Source: VBOC01 sp964512655 (GTDB lineage Bacteria; Bacteroidota; Ignavibacteria; UBA10030; SZUA-254). Taken from it: a stretch of 64,000 nt of DNA. This document shows, one piece after another, positions 43,562-52,359 of the stretch. The DNA lies in NCBI GenBank assembly GCA_964512655.1, contig CAZEJT010000003.1:310001-374000 (forward strand), written 5' to 3'. Under the pieces are notes generated by a model. The model saw only the letters and a list, made by a program, of their open reading frames with translations, was not told where the DNA came from and ran no database searches. How positions within the stretch are numbered: position 1 is the stretch's first letter; every line of letters begins with the position of its first letter. The translations under genes were made by a program, and so were the position numbers.

Positions 43562-45101
43562 TATTGCTCCCCTCGGACAGTTTCGCGATCAGTTCGTTAA
43601 AGTTACGTCTTATCTCTCCCTGCGTCCTCGCGCCACTCTCTTTTGCAAGGACCTCCGAGAGACCGAACGCAGCTGCTATTCTAAGAATTGGCTCAACCTT
43701 CGAATTGTCGACACCGACAAACTCCACCATAAAGGGATGTGTCAGGGACAATCGGATCCCAACATCTCGTACCGATCCGTTCACAGATTTGTTCGTAACA
43801 AGATGGGTCCCCACTTCGATGAGTTCCGTCAATGAGGGATCGTAAGACAACTCGATCGCGATTCTCCATGTGGCCCTATTGAATCTCACCTCGAACTCTC
43901 GATGCATTGCTTTATTTGTTTCGCTAAGCCCCTTGCTATCGGAATGCTCTTCCTTGCATTTGCTAAGTTCAGATAACGCGTCGGGTGCCTTTTTCTCTAA
44001 ATCCTTGACAGTCTCGTCCAATGCTTTTTTCGCGGCCTGGTATTCTTTCTCCGATGCTCGGACACGATACTTTTCTGCCTGTTGTAGCAATGGAAAACTG
44101 CGGTGTGAAAGGTCATCTCTTAGCAACCGTAGGAAAAGGTCGAGATTCTCATCCCACTGGATTCCCTTCTTGGTAAACGTAACTTTAAAGCCCTCAAGGT
44201 GAAGCTCGCCAAATACACGTTGATATCTGAAGCTATTGGGGTTCCCGAAAATATATTCGGGCCGAAAGCCGTTGTCAAAACTGCCTTCGATTACTCTCCC
44301 TCGGCGGAACAATGCAAACCCCGCTTGCTGCGTAGATGCCTTCTCACGTATTGCAACGAATCCATGCACGCTCAGATTTTTCTCGATTGGGAAATCGATA
44401 TCACGTCGCCACAGAATTGATTTCCCCTTGGGGTCGTCAAACTTTGGAGCTTCAAGTATTTTGGGCTCGTCATATACTAGAATTTCATTGTCTACCGTCA
44501 ATATTAAAATACCGCGTCTGATAAACTCTCGATAAATGCTCGCGAGGTGAGATTTCACCTTTCCAACACCACGCCGGCGCGGTAATTTGCTGACGTCATT
44601 TAGTTCGATTATCGTGTAATGCTGATTCTTTTGAGCTCGTTTTACCTCCACTTGCAGTTCTTCGAGTTTGTCTTCGAAGATCTTCTTCATATCGAATCGT
44701 ACCGTCTTTTCCGTTTCTTCACCCAAGGCAGTCGACCGGACGCTCCATTTGTCCGCGAACCAACATGCCGCCGACTTCATTCCCATCCCGAACTCCGATA
44801 AGCCAGAGGTATCAGGCGGGATCTCTGCTGCTCTAAACGCACGCGCGTAGGCGCTCTTCTCAATGCCTCCCGCGTTATCACGAATAGTAATCCGGTCCTT
44901 TGATTCATCTATTTCGATCTTCACTTCGAGTTGAAATGCTTTGCCTTCGACCTTTCTCAACTCGTTCTCATGTGCTAAGAAACTCGCAATCGCATTGTCA
45001 ACAAATTCCGCGAGGGCAAACCACGTCTCGTACTCGAGGTACTTTAGGATTGCGAGGACGGTAACCTGCGGTCTTATGCTTACACGTTCACGCTGTTTCA
45101 T
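43554..45101 (-). CDS. MORC/MutL-type GHKL ATPase of a restriction system
   Basis: From ATG 45101 the product has 515 residues; a TTG at 45110 is less likely. The GHKL fold is evident from ALAEFVDNAI (N box), IRDNAGGI (G1) and EFGMGMKSAACWFAD (G2). A transducer-like region and a long helical C-terminal part follow (KEYQAAKKALDETVKDLEKK). Bacterial MORC-like ATPases of this kind are found in operons with C5-methyltransferases and Z1 proteins and are thought to clamp or sense DNA. It overlaps the methyltransferase gene by 14 bp and the Z1 gene by 8 bp. Confidence 0.92.
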   Translation of the reverse strand: MKQRERVSIRPQVTVLAILKYLEYETWFALAEFVDNAIASFLAHENELRKVEGKAFQLEVKIEIDESKDRITIRDNAGGIEKSAYARAFRAAEIPPDTSGLSEFGMGMKSAACWFADKWSVRSTALGEETEKTVRFDMKKIFEDKLEELQVEVKRAQKNQHYTIIELNDVSKLPRRRGVGKVKSHLASIYREFIRRGILILTVDNEILVYDEPKILEAPKFDDPKGKSILWRRDIDFPIEKNLSVHGFVAIREKASTQQAGFALFRRGRVIEGSFDNGFRPEYIFGNPNSFRYQRVFGELHLEGFKVTFTKKGIQWDENLDLFLRLLRDDLSHRSFPLLQQAEKYRVRASEKEYQAAKKALDETVKDLEKKAPDALSELSKCKEEHSDSKGLSETNKAMHREFEVRFNRATWRIAIELSYDPSLTELIEVGTHLVTNKSVNGSVRDVGIRLSLTHPFMVEFVGVDNSKVEPILRIAAAFGLSEVLAKESGARTQGEIRRNFNELIAKLSEGSNNA

Positions 45102-46428
45102 GCTTCGCAATCACTTTTGATTTGTGATGTTTTCTCTTTTCCAACCCATTATCCTCAATTCGGACGAGCCTTTTTGCAATCATCTTGACAATCGTCGCAT
45201 TTACAGCATTCCCCAATGCACGGAAGGCAGCATTGTAAATCTCAGGTAATTCGATTCCGTCTAACGATTGTAGCCCCAAGCACTCCTGTTTGGAGAGATA
45301 GCGCCCTTCCCATCCGACTATCGGGACTTGTGTTTGTGTGCAAACTAGCGATGGGAAGAAATCTGCCCTTTTGACTCTTACTCCGGACGCCCGGAATTGA
45401 ATTAGGTTGTCTAAAATTCTCCCCTTCTCTCGCCCTACATTCCATTCCAGTTTTTGCCAACTCTGAAACTCAAACTTGGCAATTTTCTTTACGGCGTTGC
45501 CAACAAATTTTTTATTCCTACTGTAAAAGTCACGATTCTGCTTTATGAAATTCTTTTTCCACTCCGGAAATTCTGCCTCGGTTCTGGCGTAACTCGGAAG
45601 CCTTTTGAGCTGCTCGTCTTTCGCATATCCATCCAAGTTACAACCAAAATTTCCCTTATATCGACCTAATTGTTTGGCCGATAGCCCGTGTGGAAATGAT
45701 TCCTCGAAAGGATATGTTGCCCCGAACTCCATGGCCCAGATGGGGAACCCAGGTAATTCAGATTCCTTGGGTAGAGAATTGATGAACTCCTGCCAGATTC
45801 TTATGCAGGCTAGGTTTTCGCTCGGAAGTGCCCGAGCGCTCTTTGGTTTTTTCAATAGAAAATCTGTAATGGACATCAAGGGCTTTTTCAACTTGTCTAT
45901 CTCGTCGAAATTGAAGTGAGAAAGTCCGACCCGTGATCCAACTATGAAAATCCTTAGCCTGTGCTGTGGGATACCAAAGTCATGTGGTGAATAATTTCGA
46001 TGGTCGACTTTATACCCAACTCTTTCCAATTGCGACTTCATGTACTTCCACGTTTCTTCATTGTCGTGCTGAGCTATAAAAGGTACATTCTCCAATATGA
46101 AGTATCTTGGCTTACGCGACTCGAGCACCTTGACGATTTCATCGAAGAGGGTTCCTCTGTCAAGGTCAGCTCTCCCTTCTTGCTTGCCAGCTTTCGAAAA
46201 TGGTTGACAAGGAAAGCCAGCACACAAGATTCCGTGTTTGGGGATGGAGCCTATTCTCTTTTCTACAATTTCTTTTATGTTTCCTTCCGGCATTATCCCC
46301 CAATTTCTATAATACAGATCCTGCAACTTTGGATCTATCTCAGATGCAAAGACACATTCGTGCCCAAGTTCCTTGAGCGCCTTGTGAAAACCGCCAAGGC
46401 CCGCAAACAAGTCGATGAATTGTAGCAT
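45088..46428 (-). CDS. DNA (cytosine-5-)-methyltransferase
   Basis: The 446-residue enzyme has all core motifs: FAGLGGFH (I), the catalytic Cys74 in GFPCQPFSKAG (IV), ENVPF (VI), PQHRLRIFIVG (VIII) and RALGNAVN (X). The target-recognition region lies between VIII and X, about residues 180-380, and is long. It methylates cytosines in a specific site and protects host DNA from the partner nuclease. The target cannot be read from sequence. Its ATG shares one base with the vsr stop (TGATG), and its end overlaps the MORC gene. Confidence 0.97.
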   Translation of the reverse strand: MLQFIDLFAGLGGFHKALKELGHECVFASEIDPKLQDLYYRNWGIMPEGNIKEIVEKRIGSIPKHGILCAGFPCQPFSKAGKQEGRADLDRGTLFDEIVKVLESRKPRYFILENVPFIAQHDNEETWKYMKSQLERVGYKVDHRNYSPHDFGIPQHRLRIFIVGSRVGLSHFNFDEIDKLKKPLMSITDFLLKKPKSARALPSENLACIRIWQEFINSLPKESELPGFPIWAMEFGATYPFEESFPHGLSAKQLGRYKGNFGCNLDGYAKDEQLKRLPSYARTEAEFPEWKKNFIKQNRDFYSRNKKFVGNAVKKIAKFEFQSWQKLEWNVGREKGRILDNLIQFRASGVRVKRADFFPSLVCTQTQVPIVGWEGRYLSKQECLGLQSLDGIELPEIYNAAFRALGNAVNATIVKMIAKRLVRIEDNGLEKRKHHKSKVIAKHETA

Positions 46429-46961
46429 CAGAACTTCGCCGCACCCTCTCTTTGTGTTTCTCTCTTCGTAATGTCTTTGACAAGTAATGACATGGTTTTA
46501 TCCAAGCGCTTTTCCGCGAGTTCACATTCCCAAACCGTAAAAACTTTCCACCCGAGCTTCCTGAGTTCCTTTCGCGTTCTCTGGTCTCGGCGCATGTTGC
46601 CCGCTATCTTAGGTATCCAGTATTCTCTATTGCGGCGCGGTTCTCGGAATAGCTTGCATCGCTTATGACCGTGCCAAAAGCAGCCGTTTACTTGGATTAC
46701 TAAGGCATATTTTCGCATCACAATGTCGGGCGTTCCTGGCAGCTGCTTATCATACAATCGATAGCGAAAGCCTGACCGGAACAAAGACTGACGCACCGCC
46801 AATTCTGGTTTCGTGTCGGTCTTCGTTATTCTTGCCATCATCCTTGATTTCTGTTCTGGCTTCACGATCTTAACGTGTGTGGATTCTCTTCCTGTTTCTG
46901 TAAAAGACCCCGGCCGTACCACCTTAGTGTGATTCGCTGCCGTCCGCATATTATCCTTCAT
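46428..46961 (-). CDS. vsr: Very short patch repair endonuclease
   Basis: The 177-residue frame holds a full Vsr domain: TKPELAVRQSLFRSGFRYRL, LPGTPDIVMRKY with the catalytic aspartate, NGCFWHGHKRC zinc/histidine motif and the final VWECEL. Vsr nicks T:G mismatches made by deamination of 5-methylcytosine and so pairs with the methyltransferase. A conserved Vsr start HVKIVKPEQKSRMM lies ~40 residues in, so a shorter start (ATG 46949, AAGGA upstream) is also possible. It is the first gene of the operon, 1-bp overlapping the methyltransferase. Confidence 0.92.
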   Translation of the reverse strand: MKDNMRTAANHTKVVRPGSFTETGRESTHVKIVKPEQKSRMMARITKTDTKPELAVRQSLFRSGFRYRLYDKQLPGTPDIVMRKYALVIQVNGCFWHGHKRCKLFREPRRNREYWIPKIAGNMRRDQRTRKELRKLGWKVFTVWECELAEKRLDKTMSLLVKDITKRETQREGAAKF

Positions 46962-46988
46962 TCGGGAATGTGGTCAAAATGAAAATCT

Positions 46989-47423
46989 TTATACTACGGT
47001 CAGCAGACTCAACGCTTCCTTTTGTAGCACTCGCTTGTATAGAAGATAAAAGAATTCGGAATCTATGCCATCGTATGTATAAAACTGCCGGACGTAGTCA
47101 AGAACGGCCGCCATCATGATTGCTCTGGCGAAATATCTTGTGTCGACACCACTGAACGTTTTATTCTCAGTGCCACTGATTATCTCGGATGCTCCCTCTG
47201 CAATTCGATAAGATTCTCTTAGAATCCAATCCCGATACTTGTCATTGTTATTCCAAGGGAGGGAAGAATTGATCACAGCAAGTCGCCCTAGGGTTATGTC
47301 TAAGAATGCGTCTTGACTTTCTTTTGTTTGAAGATCTTCTCTAGAAAACCTGCCGTTAATGTTATTAAGAATAATGGCTGCTAGTTTGTCCCAATCAAAG
47401 GATAGTCGCTTCATTATTCCCAT
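46989..47423 (-). CDS. Small all-helical protein upstream of vsr, function unknown
   Basis: ATG 47423 has AGGAG 7 bp upstream. The 144-residue product is mostly helical (WDKLAAIILNNINGRF, RYFARAIMMAAVLDYVRQFY) with no motif I recognise. DUF6339-type proteins occur in MORC-Z1 operons and this size and position fit, but I cannot confirm it. The gap to vsr is 27 bp on the same strand, so it is probably part of the restriction operon. Confidence 0.65.
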   Translation of the reverse strand: MGIMKRLSFDWDKLAAIILNNINGRFSREDLQTKESQDAFLDITLGRLAVINSSLPWNNNDKYRDWILRESYRIAEGASEIISGTENKTFSGVDTRYFARAIMMAAVLDYVRQFYTYDGIDSEFFYLLYKRVLQKEALSLLTVV

Positions 47424-47624
47424 ACCAGAACTCCTCTACTTATTAATCAAGGGCAGTTGCGCCACGCGTCTATACAAACGACGTAGCTGTATCCCGAGCC
47501 CTGAATAGACACATTCGTCCTGCGAAGCAAAAGTGTTGAGCGAGCAAACACACATTTTGAAGCACCATTCATCCACGAGCGTCGTTGTTTAACGTTTTAG
47601 GCACGTGTTCCGAGCCGACACGTC

Positions 47625-48332
47625 TCATTTGGAATCTCTTTTCTTAATTCTGAAGGTGCCCTTCTTCGTTTTCAGGATCGAATGTTGATACCTTGCAACT
47701 TCTTCCGAGTAGAGACCCTTGATTTTAGAGATTTTCTTTACTAAACCCCTCAAGCCTTCACCAATGGAACCGGCGGCAATCAAGGCTCCGGCAGCGAAAG
47801 TGGTAGTTCCTACGATGAATCCTGCCACATCACCAGCGATGACAACTACCTGCCACCCTCCACCCGCACAAGCCATAACAAGGTCTTTGGAAATCTTCCA
47901 TTTCTTGTTTCGCGTCAAGTCATCAATCTGACTGAACAGTTCTCGGAGTTCACGAAGATACTTGAGCACCTCCTTCCCGTTAAGGCGATATGGTCGGGCG
48001 TCGCGGTCCGTTGATCCCAACGCCTCGATCACCTTCATTATGTGTTTGGGGTTAAGCTTCAATTGTTGCAAGAAACGAGTTTCGCGCTGAAGGAACCGGT
48101 CGAATTTCTCATCCGGAATGTTGATATCAAATTCGGCGACTTCACTCTCCAGTATATCTAGACCCGAGCCATTCTTTTCCAACAACTCGACTAGGTCATT
48201 TACCAATTTACAGCCTTTCTGAAATACACCAGTATCTAGTGCGGCCGATTTGTTGTTTAAGTCTATTTCTAGTTGATCGAGCAACGTCAACAACTCATCT
48301 GTCAGGTTCTTGTAATCGTCTTGAAGAGACAT
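47625..48332 (-). CDS. Membrane-active-looking protein with glycine-zipper segment, function unknown
   Basis: The 235-residue protein has a long helical N-terminal half (LLTLLDQLEIDLNNKS … FLQRETRFLQQLKLN) and, near residues 155-205, a glycine/alanine-rich hydrophobic stretch (CAGGGWQVVVIAGDVAGF, TTFAAGALIAAGS) that could span the membrane twice. A basic tail follows (KKGTFRIKKRDSK). The layout of a soluble sensing part followed by a glycine-zipper pore-like segment is seen in some effector proteins. No domain family is recognised. It is the first of three adjacent minus-strand genes upstream of the restriction operon. Confidence 0.65.
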   Translation of the reverse strand: MSLQDDYKNLTDELLTLLDQLEIDLNNKSAALDTGVFQKGCKLVNDLVELLEKNGSGLDILESEVAEFDINIPDEKFDRFLQRETRFLQQLKLNPKHIMKVIEALGSTDRDARPYRLNGKEVLKYLRELRELFSQIDDLTRNKKWKISKDLVMACAGGGWQVVVIAGDVAGFIVGTTTFAAGALIAAGSIGEGLRGLVKKISKIKGLYSEEVARYQHSILKTKKGTFRIKKRDSK

Positions 48333-48498
48333 GTTTTCGGCCCCCTATTTACTGGTTTCTTTTTCGGATTATTGGCGGCATCGGTCCTATTGGTAGATGG
48401 CCCATCTCGTCTCGGCAAACAACGCGACACAATGCGAGCGATAGATCAATTGTTGTAATGGGTACCATATGATGCGATTAGCGACAAGTGGTTGTCGA

Positions 48499-49050
48499 TC
48501 ACATGTTGGAGGTCCGAAGAATATGGTTCTCTATGTATGTGTCAAGTGTGTGATCGGAATCGTCATCGCTTCCAGCTATCGCTAATTGCTTTTTGAGAAT
48601 TAGGTGAACGCCAATAATGTTACCACCAATTCCACCTCCCCAAGCCTCTAGGGTGGCGCCGGTGTGATTTTTTAGCCCGACTCCCATTGTTCGTGGGACA
48701 GCACTAACAACTTCCCAACCCGATAAACCAAGTAGTCGCACTGATGAGATATCAAAGACTTCGGAGAGGTTGTTTTCTAACAAAAGCGAATCGACAGGGA
48801 GGTACAAAGAATCATACAAGAAAACGCTTTGCCCAGATTCAAGCAGTTTCCGGATTTCTGACTTCTTTTCCGCAACCCTTTTCCTCAGTTGCTCGAGTCG
48901 GCGTTGTTCGGCTTGAGCTATTGCCGCAGCTTTTCTGGCTTGTTGTTCATTAATCTCACGAACGCGATCCATTTCAATTTCTCGCTTGCATTTATCGCAA
49001 AGTTTAGCAAACAAGCCGACAGATGTTCCACATTTAGTACATCGTGGCAT
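48499..49050 (-). CDS. Zinc-ribbon, coiled-coil protein with C-terminal beta domain
   Basis: The 183-residue protein opens with CTKCGTSVGLFAKLCDKC, a two-CxxC zinc ribbon. A charged coiled coil follows (QARKAAAIAQAEQRRLEQL), then a domain with YLPVDSLLLE and VRLLGLSGWEVVSAVPRT, which has the LGxxGWELV pattern of small DUF4177-like beta domains. The end is acidic. The function is unknown; adaptor proteins of this layout often bridge membranes and nucleic acids. It is separated by 166 bp from the zipper protein and 107 bp from the membrane protein gene on the same strand. Confidence 0.7.
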   Translation of the reverse strand: MPRCTKCGTSVGLFAKLCDKCKREIEMDRVREINEQQARKAAAIAQAEQRRLEQLRKRVAEKKSEIRKLLESGQSVFLYDSLYLPVDSLLLENNLSEVFDISSVRLLGLSGWEVVSAVPRTMGVGLKNHTGATLEAWGGGIGGNIIGVHLILKKQLAIAGSDDDSDHTLDTYIENHILRTSNM

Positions 49051-49157
49051 AATTCATTTCCAGTTTTTGATTTCACCATTCAAACCTGGTTGCGTGCAGG
49101 CTGCTAAGATATTGCTAAAGAACGCCGCAATCTTGCGTGTTACAGATTGCGCATAGA

Positions 49158-49685
49158 TCATCTTGTGGCACCGGTGGAAGTTTGCGTAAAATGATCTTGT
49201 TCGACTTCTTCAATTGCTCGTGTCATTCCCAACCATGCCAAGTACGGAATCCCAGCAAGCGATGTTAAGAATCCAAGCTCGAACAGGTTAAAAAAAAGCT
49301 TTGGAAGCCAGCCTTCGACCTCAATACGTGTCGCCATAAAAGGTGTTCCATCATCAGCCGTCTCAATATAGGAAGAGATATGACTGCTGGCGATGAATTG
49401 GCGGCAGAACCTTTCCTCTATCATTAGTCCATCAGAGAAGCAACTGAATGATAGAATGATAGTCACTGTAACAAAAAGCACCCTAAGTATGCGCAATTGC
49501 GGGAGAGTTATTAGCCACCGGACGGTCTTTGATCCAAGCCAAAACGAGACTAATGGAATAAAGAACCACAAAATGGTAAACGCTAACAAATAGTGGCGAA
49601 ATACTTCTCCAAAAATAGAAACAAACCATAGTGATAATGCGATGATAGCTGCGAGCATCAACCCGCCTAATATCAAACGCATCAC
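49158..49685 (-). CDS. Integral membrane protein, function unknown
   Basis: The start is GTG 49685 or ATG 49682, with AAGGGA upstream. The ~175-residue product has three or four hydrophobic helices (LILGGLMLAAIIALSLWFV, HYLLAFTILWFFIPLVSFWL, ILRVLFVTVTIILSFSCF, FLTSLAGIPYLAWLGM) and a polar loop between the third and fourth. It is an inner-membrane protein with no recognised family. It diverges from the DUF932 module across a 320-bp region. Confidence 0.7.
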   Translation of the reverse strand: MMRLILGGLMLAAIIALSLWFVSIFGEVFRHYLLAFTILWFFIPLVSFWLGSKTVRWLITLPQLRILRVLFVTVTIILSFSCFSDGLMIEERFCRQFIASSHISSYIETADDGTPFMATRIEVEGWLPKLFFNLFELGFLTSLAGIPYLAWLGMTRAIEEVEQDHFTQTSTGATR

Positions 49686-49954
49686 ATCAGATTCCCTTCT
49701 TTGAGCCGAACTGCTTGGATGCAGTCATGACGGGAGATTGTAGACGCAAGTGACAGTTCGGCGTTCGTTGTGATGGCCCGCGCAACAACTTGATATGCAT
49801 TACCGATTGAGAGATGATGTCGCATCCTATTCCACTCCCCCAATGCGACCCCCGCTGATCCGCAAATTTACGAAACGCGGAGACGAATGACAATAGACCC
49901 GCCGAGAAGTCCTGGCCTCTCATTGTAGAAATAGGCCGTCCTTTTCGGGTATAA

Positions 49955-49969
49955 GATACCGATGGTATC
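49955..49969. promoter_or_regulatory. Inverted repeat, possible operator ahead of the phage-like module
   Basis: GATACC-GAT-GGTATC (6-bp arms) overlaps a -10-like TATAAG at 49950. It lies 37 bp before the DUF932 start, where a repressor would block the promoter. No matching -35 is clear. The rest of the 49686-50006 gap holds only a weak 94-codon frame that was not called. Confidence 0.4.
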
Positions 49970-50006
49970 ATTGTAATTGCATCAATTTCAGAAAGGACAA
50001 TTGTCC

Positions 50007-50966
50007 ATGCACAATCTACATCTCAACAACGGCAGGGCATCGATGTTCTACGTCGGGGAGGTACCTTGGCATAAGCTCGGAACAGAGCTAGAAAAACCGG
50101 CTACAGCGCATGAAGCGATACAAGCGGCAGGGCTGGATTTCCGAGTTCAGCTCAAGTCGGTTAAAACGGTGATTAACCGTCATCGGAAGATTGTACCGAA
50201 CACCTTCGCCACCGTCCGCACCGATACCTGTGAAGTGCTCGGCGTCGTGGGCTCACGATACCAACCCATACAGAACAGGGACGCATTTGCGTTCTTTGAT
50301 GGCATTGTCGACCAGAACGAAGCGATATACCATACCGCTGGCGTGCTTGGCAAGGGCGAGCGAATTTGGATATTGGCAAAACTCCCATCGTACATCCGGG
50401 TCGGCAAAAACGACATCGTGAACAAGTTCCTGCTCCTCACGAATAGCCACGACGGTTCGATGGTGGTTCGTGCAAAGCTGACGCCGGTGCGTGTTGTATG
50501 TTCCAACACGCTCAGTATTGCACTTGCGCGAAATGAGCAAGAAGTTCGTGTTCGTCATACCGCGAACGCAGTACACAAGCTGGAGCAAGCGCACAAATTG
50601 CTCGGGCTCACGAATCATCTGTATGCACAACTCGATTCGGTCTTCAACCGCATGTCTCTGCGCAAACTCAGCGAGAAGCAACTGATGGACTACGTGAAGG
50701 CGCTCGTTCCGGCAAATCCCGACGCAAAATTCCAAACCAGAAACGAGAACGTACGGCAAACTATCCTGGAGTTGCATGAATCAGGCCAGGGTGCTGAAAT
50801 GTCGCGTGGCAGCTTGTGGGGTGCTTATAATGCAGTAACGGAGTTCTCCGACCATGTGCAACACTCTCGCGATGCGAACAAGCAACTGAAGAGCATCTGG
50901 TTTGGCGGCGGAGAAAAACTGAAACTTCGCGCTTTTGACCTCGCGCAGAAGATGCTCATGAACTAG
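50007..50966 (+). CDS. DUF932 phage/plasmid-like protein
   Basis: ATG 50007 has AAGGA 9 bp upstream; the frame is open to a TTG at 49977. The 319-residue product has the family opening (MFYVGEVPWHKLG), KIVPNTFATVRTDT, VVGSRYQPIQNRDAF and VRVVCSNTLSIALA. DUF932 proteins are common in phages, plasmids and integrated elements, often beside ssDNA-handling genes; the function is not established. It begins the plus-strand module and is followed by a terminator before the WGR gene. Confidence 0.88.
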   Translation: MHNLHLNNGRASMFYVGEVPWHKLGTELEKPATAHEAIQAAGLDFRVQLKSVKTVINRHRKIVPNTFATVRTDTCEVLGVVGSRYQPIQNRDAFAFFDGIVDQNEAIYHTAGVLGKGERIWILAKLPSYIRVGKNDIVNKFLLLTNSHDGSMVVRAKLTPVRVVCSNTLSIALARNEQEVRVRHTANAVHKLEQAHKLLGLTNHLYAQLDSVFNRMSLRKLSEKQLMDYVKALVPANPDAKFQTRNENVRQTILELHESGQGAEMSRGSLWGAYNAVTEFSDHVQHSRDANKQLKSIWFGGGEKLKLRAFDLAQKMLMN

Positions 50967-51018
50967 TCGGAATGGCATATGTGATCTTGCATCGTGAACA
51001 AGATCCGCCATTCACAAT

Positions 51019-51058
51019 GGCCGGCACAGTTTCGGGAGGCTGCCGGCCTTTTCTTTTC
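51019..51058 (+). terminator. Rho-independent terminator with overlapping alternative hairpin
   Basis: GGCCGGCA (51019-51026) pairs with TGCCGGCC (51041-51048), then TTTTCTTTT. GCCATT-CAC-AATGGC (51007-51021) would compete for the first three stem bases. Confidence 0.75.
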
Positions 51059-51073
51059 TAAAAAGGAGGCAAC

Positions 51074-51346
51074 ATGATCAGGTTGGAATGCACACGTGGA
51101 GGCAGCAACAAATTCTACGAGCTACATCTCACCGAAGCGAAAGGCCGTGTAACTGTAACTGGATATTACGGCCGGATAGGTCAGGCCCCAAATGAACATC
51201 CGGTTTATGACGGGGATAACAAGGACGCAGCGGTTGCGGCCATGCAGAAGAAGCAACTCGAAAAAGAAAAGAAAGGATACGTCATCGTCGGCGGCAATGG
51301 CGTCAGTCCTGTACCACCTCAAAAAAAAACGACGACCTTCCGATAA
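51074..51346 (+). CDS. Stand-alone WGR-domain protein
   Basis: The 90-residue protein is a single WGR domain: LECTRGGSNKFYELHLTE, VTVTGYYGRIGQAP (the GRIG stands for the WGR core) and a lysine-rich tail. WGR domains bind DNA 5' ends in PARP-type and MolR proteins. AAAAGGAGG precedes the ATG. The DNA ligase gene starts 8 bp downstream on the same strand, which suggests that the WGR protein brings a DNA end to the ligase. Confidence 0.85.
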   Translation: MIRLECTRGGSNKFYELHLTEAKGRVTVTGYYGRIGQAPNEHPVYDGDNKDAAVAAMQKKQLEKEKKGYVIVGGNGVSPVPPQKKTTTFR

Positions 51347-51354
51347 TCTGGCCC

Positions 51355-52257
51355 ATGAATGCGCAAGGCGTGAAAGATGAGCACCATCTAGAGCGCCTAC
51401 TCGACGATCCGGCGTTCGTGGCGCAAGAAAAGCTCGATGGTATGCGCGCGATCGTACACGTAACACTTTCAGGGCTCCGGATATTCTCGCGTTCTGCCGG
51501 CGTTGCCGATCCGACGAGGCCGCTGGAAAAGACGATCTCGTTACCACATCTCGCGAGGCTCACATTTCCGAAGCTTGCTGACAGTATCCTGGACGGTGAA
51601 ATACTCCTTCCAGGCGAAGATTCTGCGACACTCGCGGGAACGGTTCATCGAAAAGAAACAAATGGCTCTAACCATCAGGTGAAACTATTTGTGTTTGACG
51701 TTCTGCGGTACCGCGGAACGGATGTCGTCCACAAGACGTATCAGGCTCGCCTATTCTGGCTCGACGAAGTAGAGGCTCGGATCACATCTGAGTACGTAGC
51801 TGTACTGCCAATTGCTACAGAACGAATCGCGAAGCGGAAGCTGTACCAAGATGTTCTCGCAAAAGGCGGCGAAGGAATCATCCTAAAAAGACTGGATGCG
51901 TTCTACATCCCAAGCGCACGTCCAAGTGACAACTGGTATAAGGCGAAACGCTCTGCGACGTTTGATTGCGTCGTAATCGGTTTCACGAAGGGCGAAGGCA
52001 AGTACAACAAATGGATCGGCGCAGTCAGATTCGGCCAGTACGTCGATGGCAAACTTGTCGAACTCGGACAAGCTAGTGGAATGACAGACACAATACGCAG
52101 GGATATGTCGGACAACCCAGATCGTTACATCGGAAAAGTCGTTTCCATCAAAGGCATGGAACGGCTGACATCCGGCGCAATCCGACATCCGCAATTTGTC
52201 CGAATGCGCTCGGATAAGAAACAACGAGATTGCATCTGGTACGAAGGAGAACAGTAA
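51355..52257 (+). CDS. ATP-dependent DNA ligase
   Basis: The 300-residue protein has the adenylation lysine Lys26 in QEKLDGMRA (KxDG), ILDGEI, FVFDVLR, EGIILKR and the KxKR motif NWYKAKR, followed by an OB domain (CVVIGFTKGEGKYNKWIG onward). It is a minimal ATP-dependent ligase with nucleotidyltransferase and OB domains only, similar to phage and LigC/LigD-type ligases. It seals nicks using ATP and is distinct from the NAD-dependent housekeeping LigA. Coupled to WGR (8-bp gap), it may repair or circularise the element. Confidence 0.93.
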   Translation: MNAQGVKDEHHLERLLDDPAFVAQEKLDGMRAIVHVTLSGLRIFSRSAGVADPTRPLEKTISLPHLARLTFPKLADSILDGEILLPGEDSATLAGTVHRKETNGSNHQVKLFVFDVLRYRGTDVVHKTYQARLFWLDEVEARITSEYVAVLPIATERIAKRKLYQDVLAKGGEGIILKRLDAFYIPSARPSDNWYKAKRSATFDCVVIGFTKGEGKYNKWIGAVRFGQYVDGKLVELGQASGMTDTIRRDMSDNPDRYIGKVVSIKGMERLTSGAIRHPQFVRMRSDKKQRDCIWYEGEQ

Positions 52258-52263
52258 CAGACT

Positions 52264-52332
52264 GAAGCCGCTAAAGATTCCTGGCAGGACAACATCGAAC
52301 AAGAGCTGCTCATTGGATGATTTGGCGGCTTC
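52264..52332 (+). other. Long-loop inverted repeat downstream of the ligase
   Basis: GAAGCCGC (52264-52271) pairs with GCGGCTTC (52325-52332), extended by a wobble and three A-T pairs to 12 bp around a 45-nt loop, then CCCTTTCTC. It could be a weak terminator or an RNA element. Confidence 0.45.
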
Positions 52333-52359
52333 CCTTTCTCAACAATCAAGGAGATGAAG

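Noticed and set aside
49687..49971. 94-codon minus-strand frame
   Set aside because: No ribosome site and no protein-like pattern; it covers the promoter region of the DUF932 gene.
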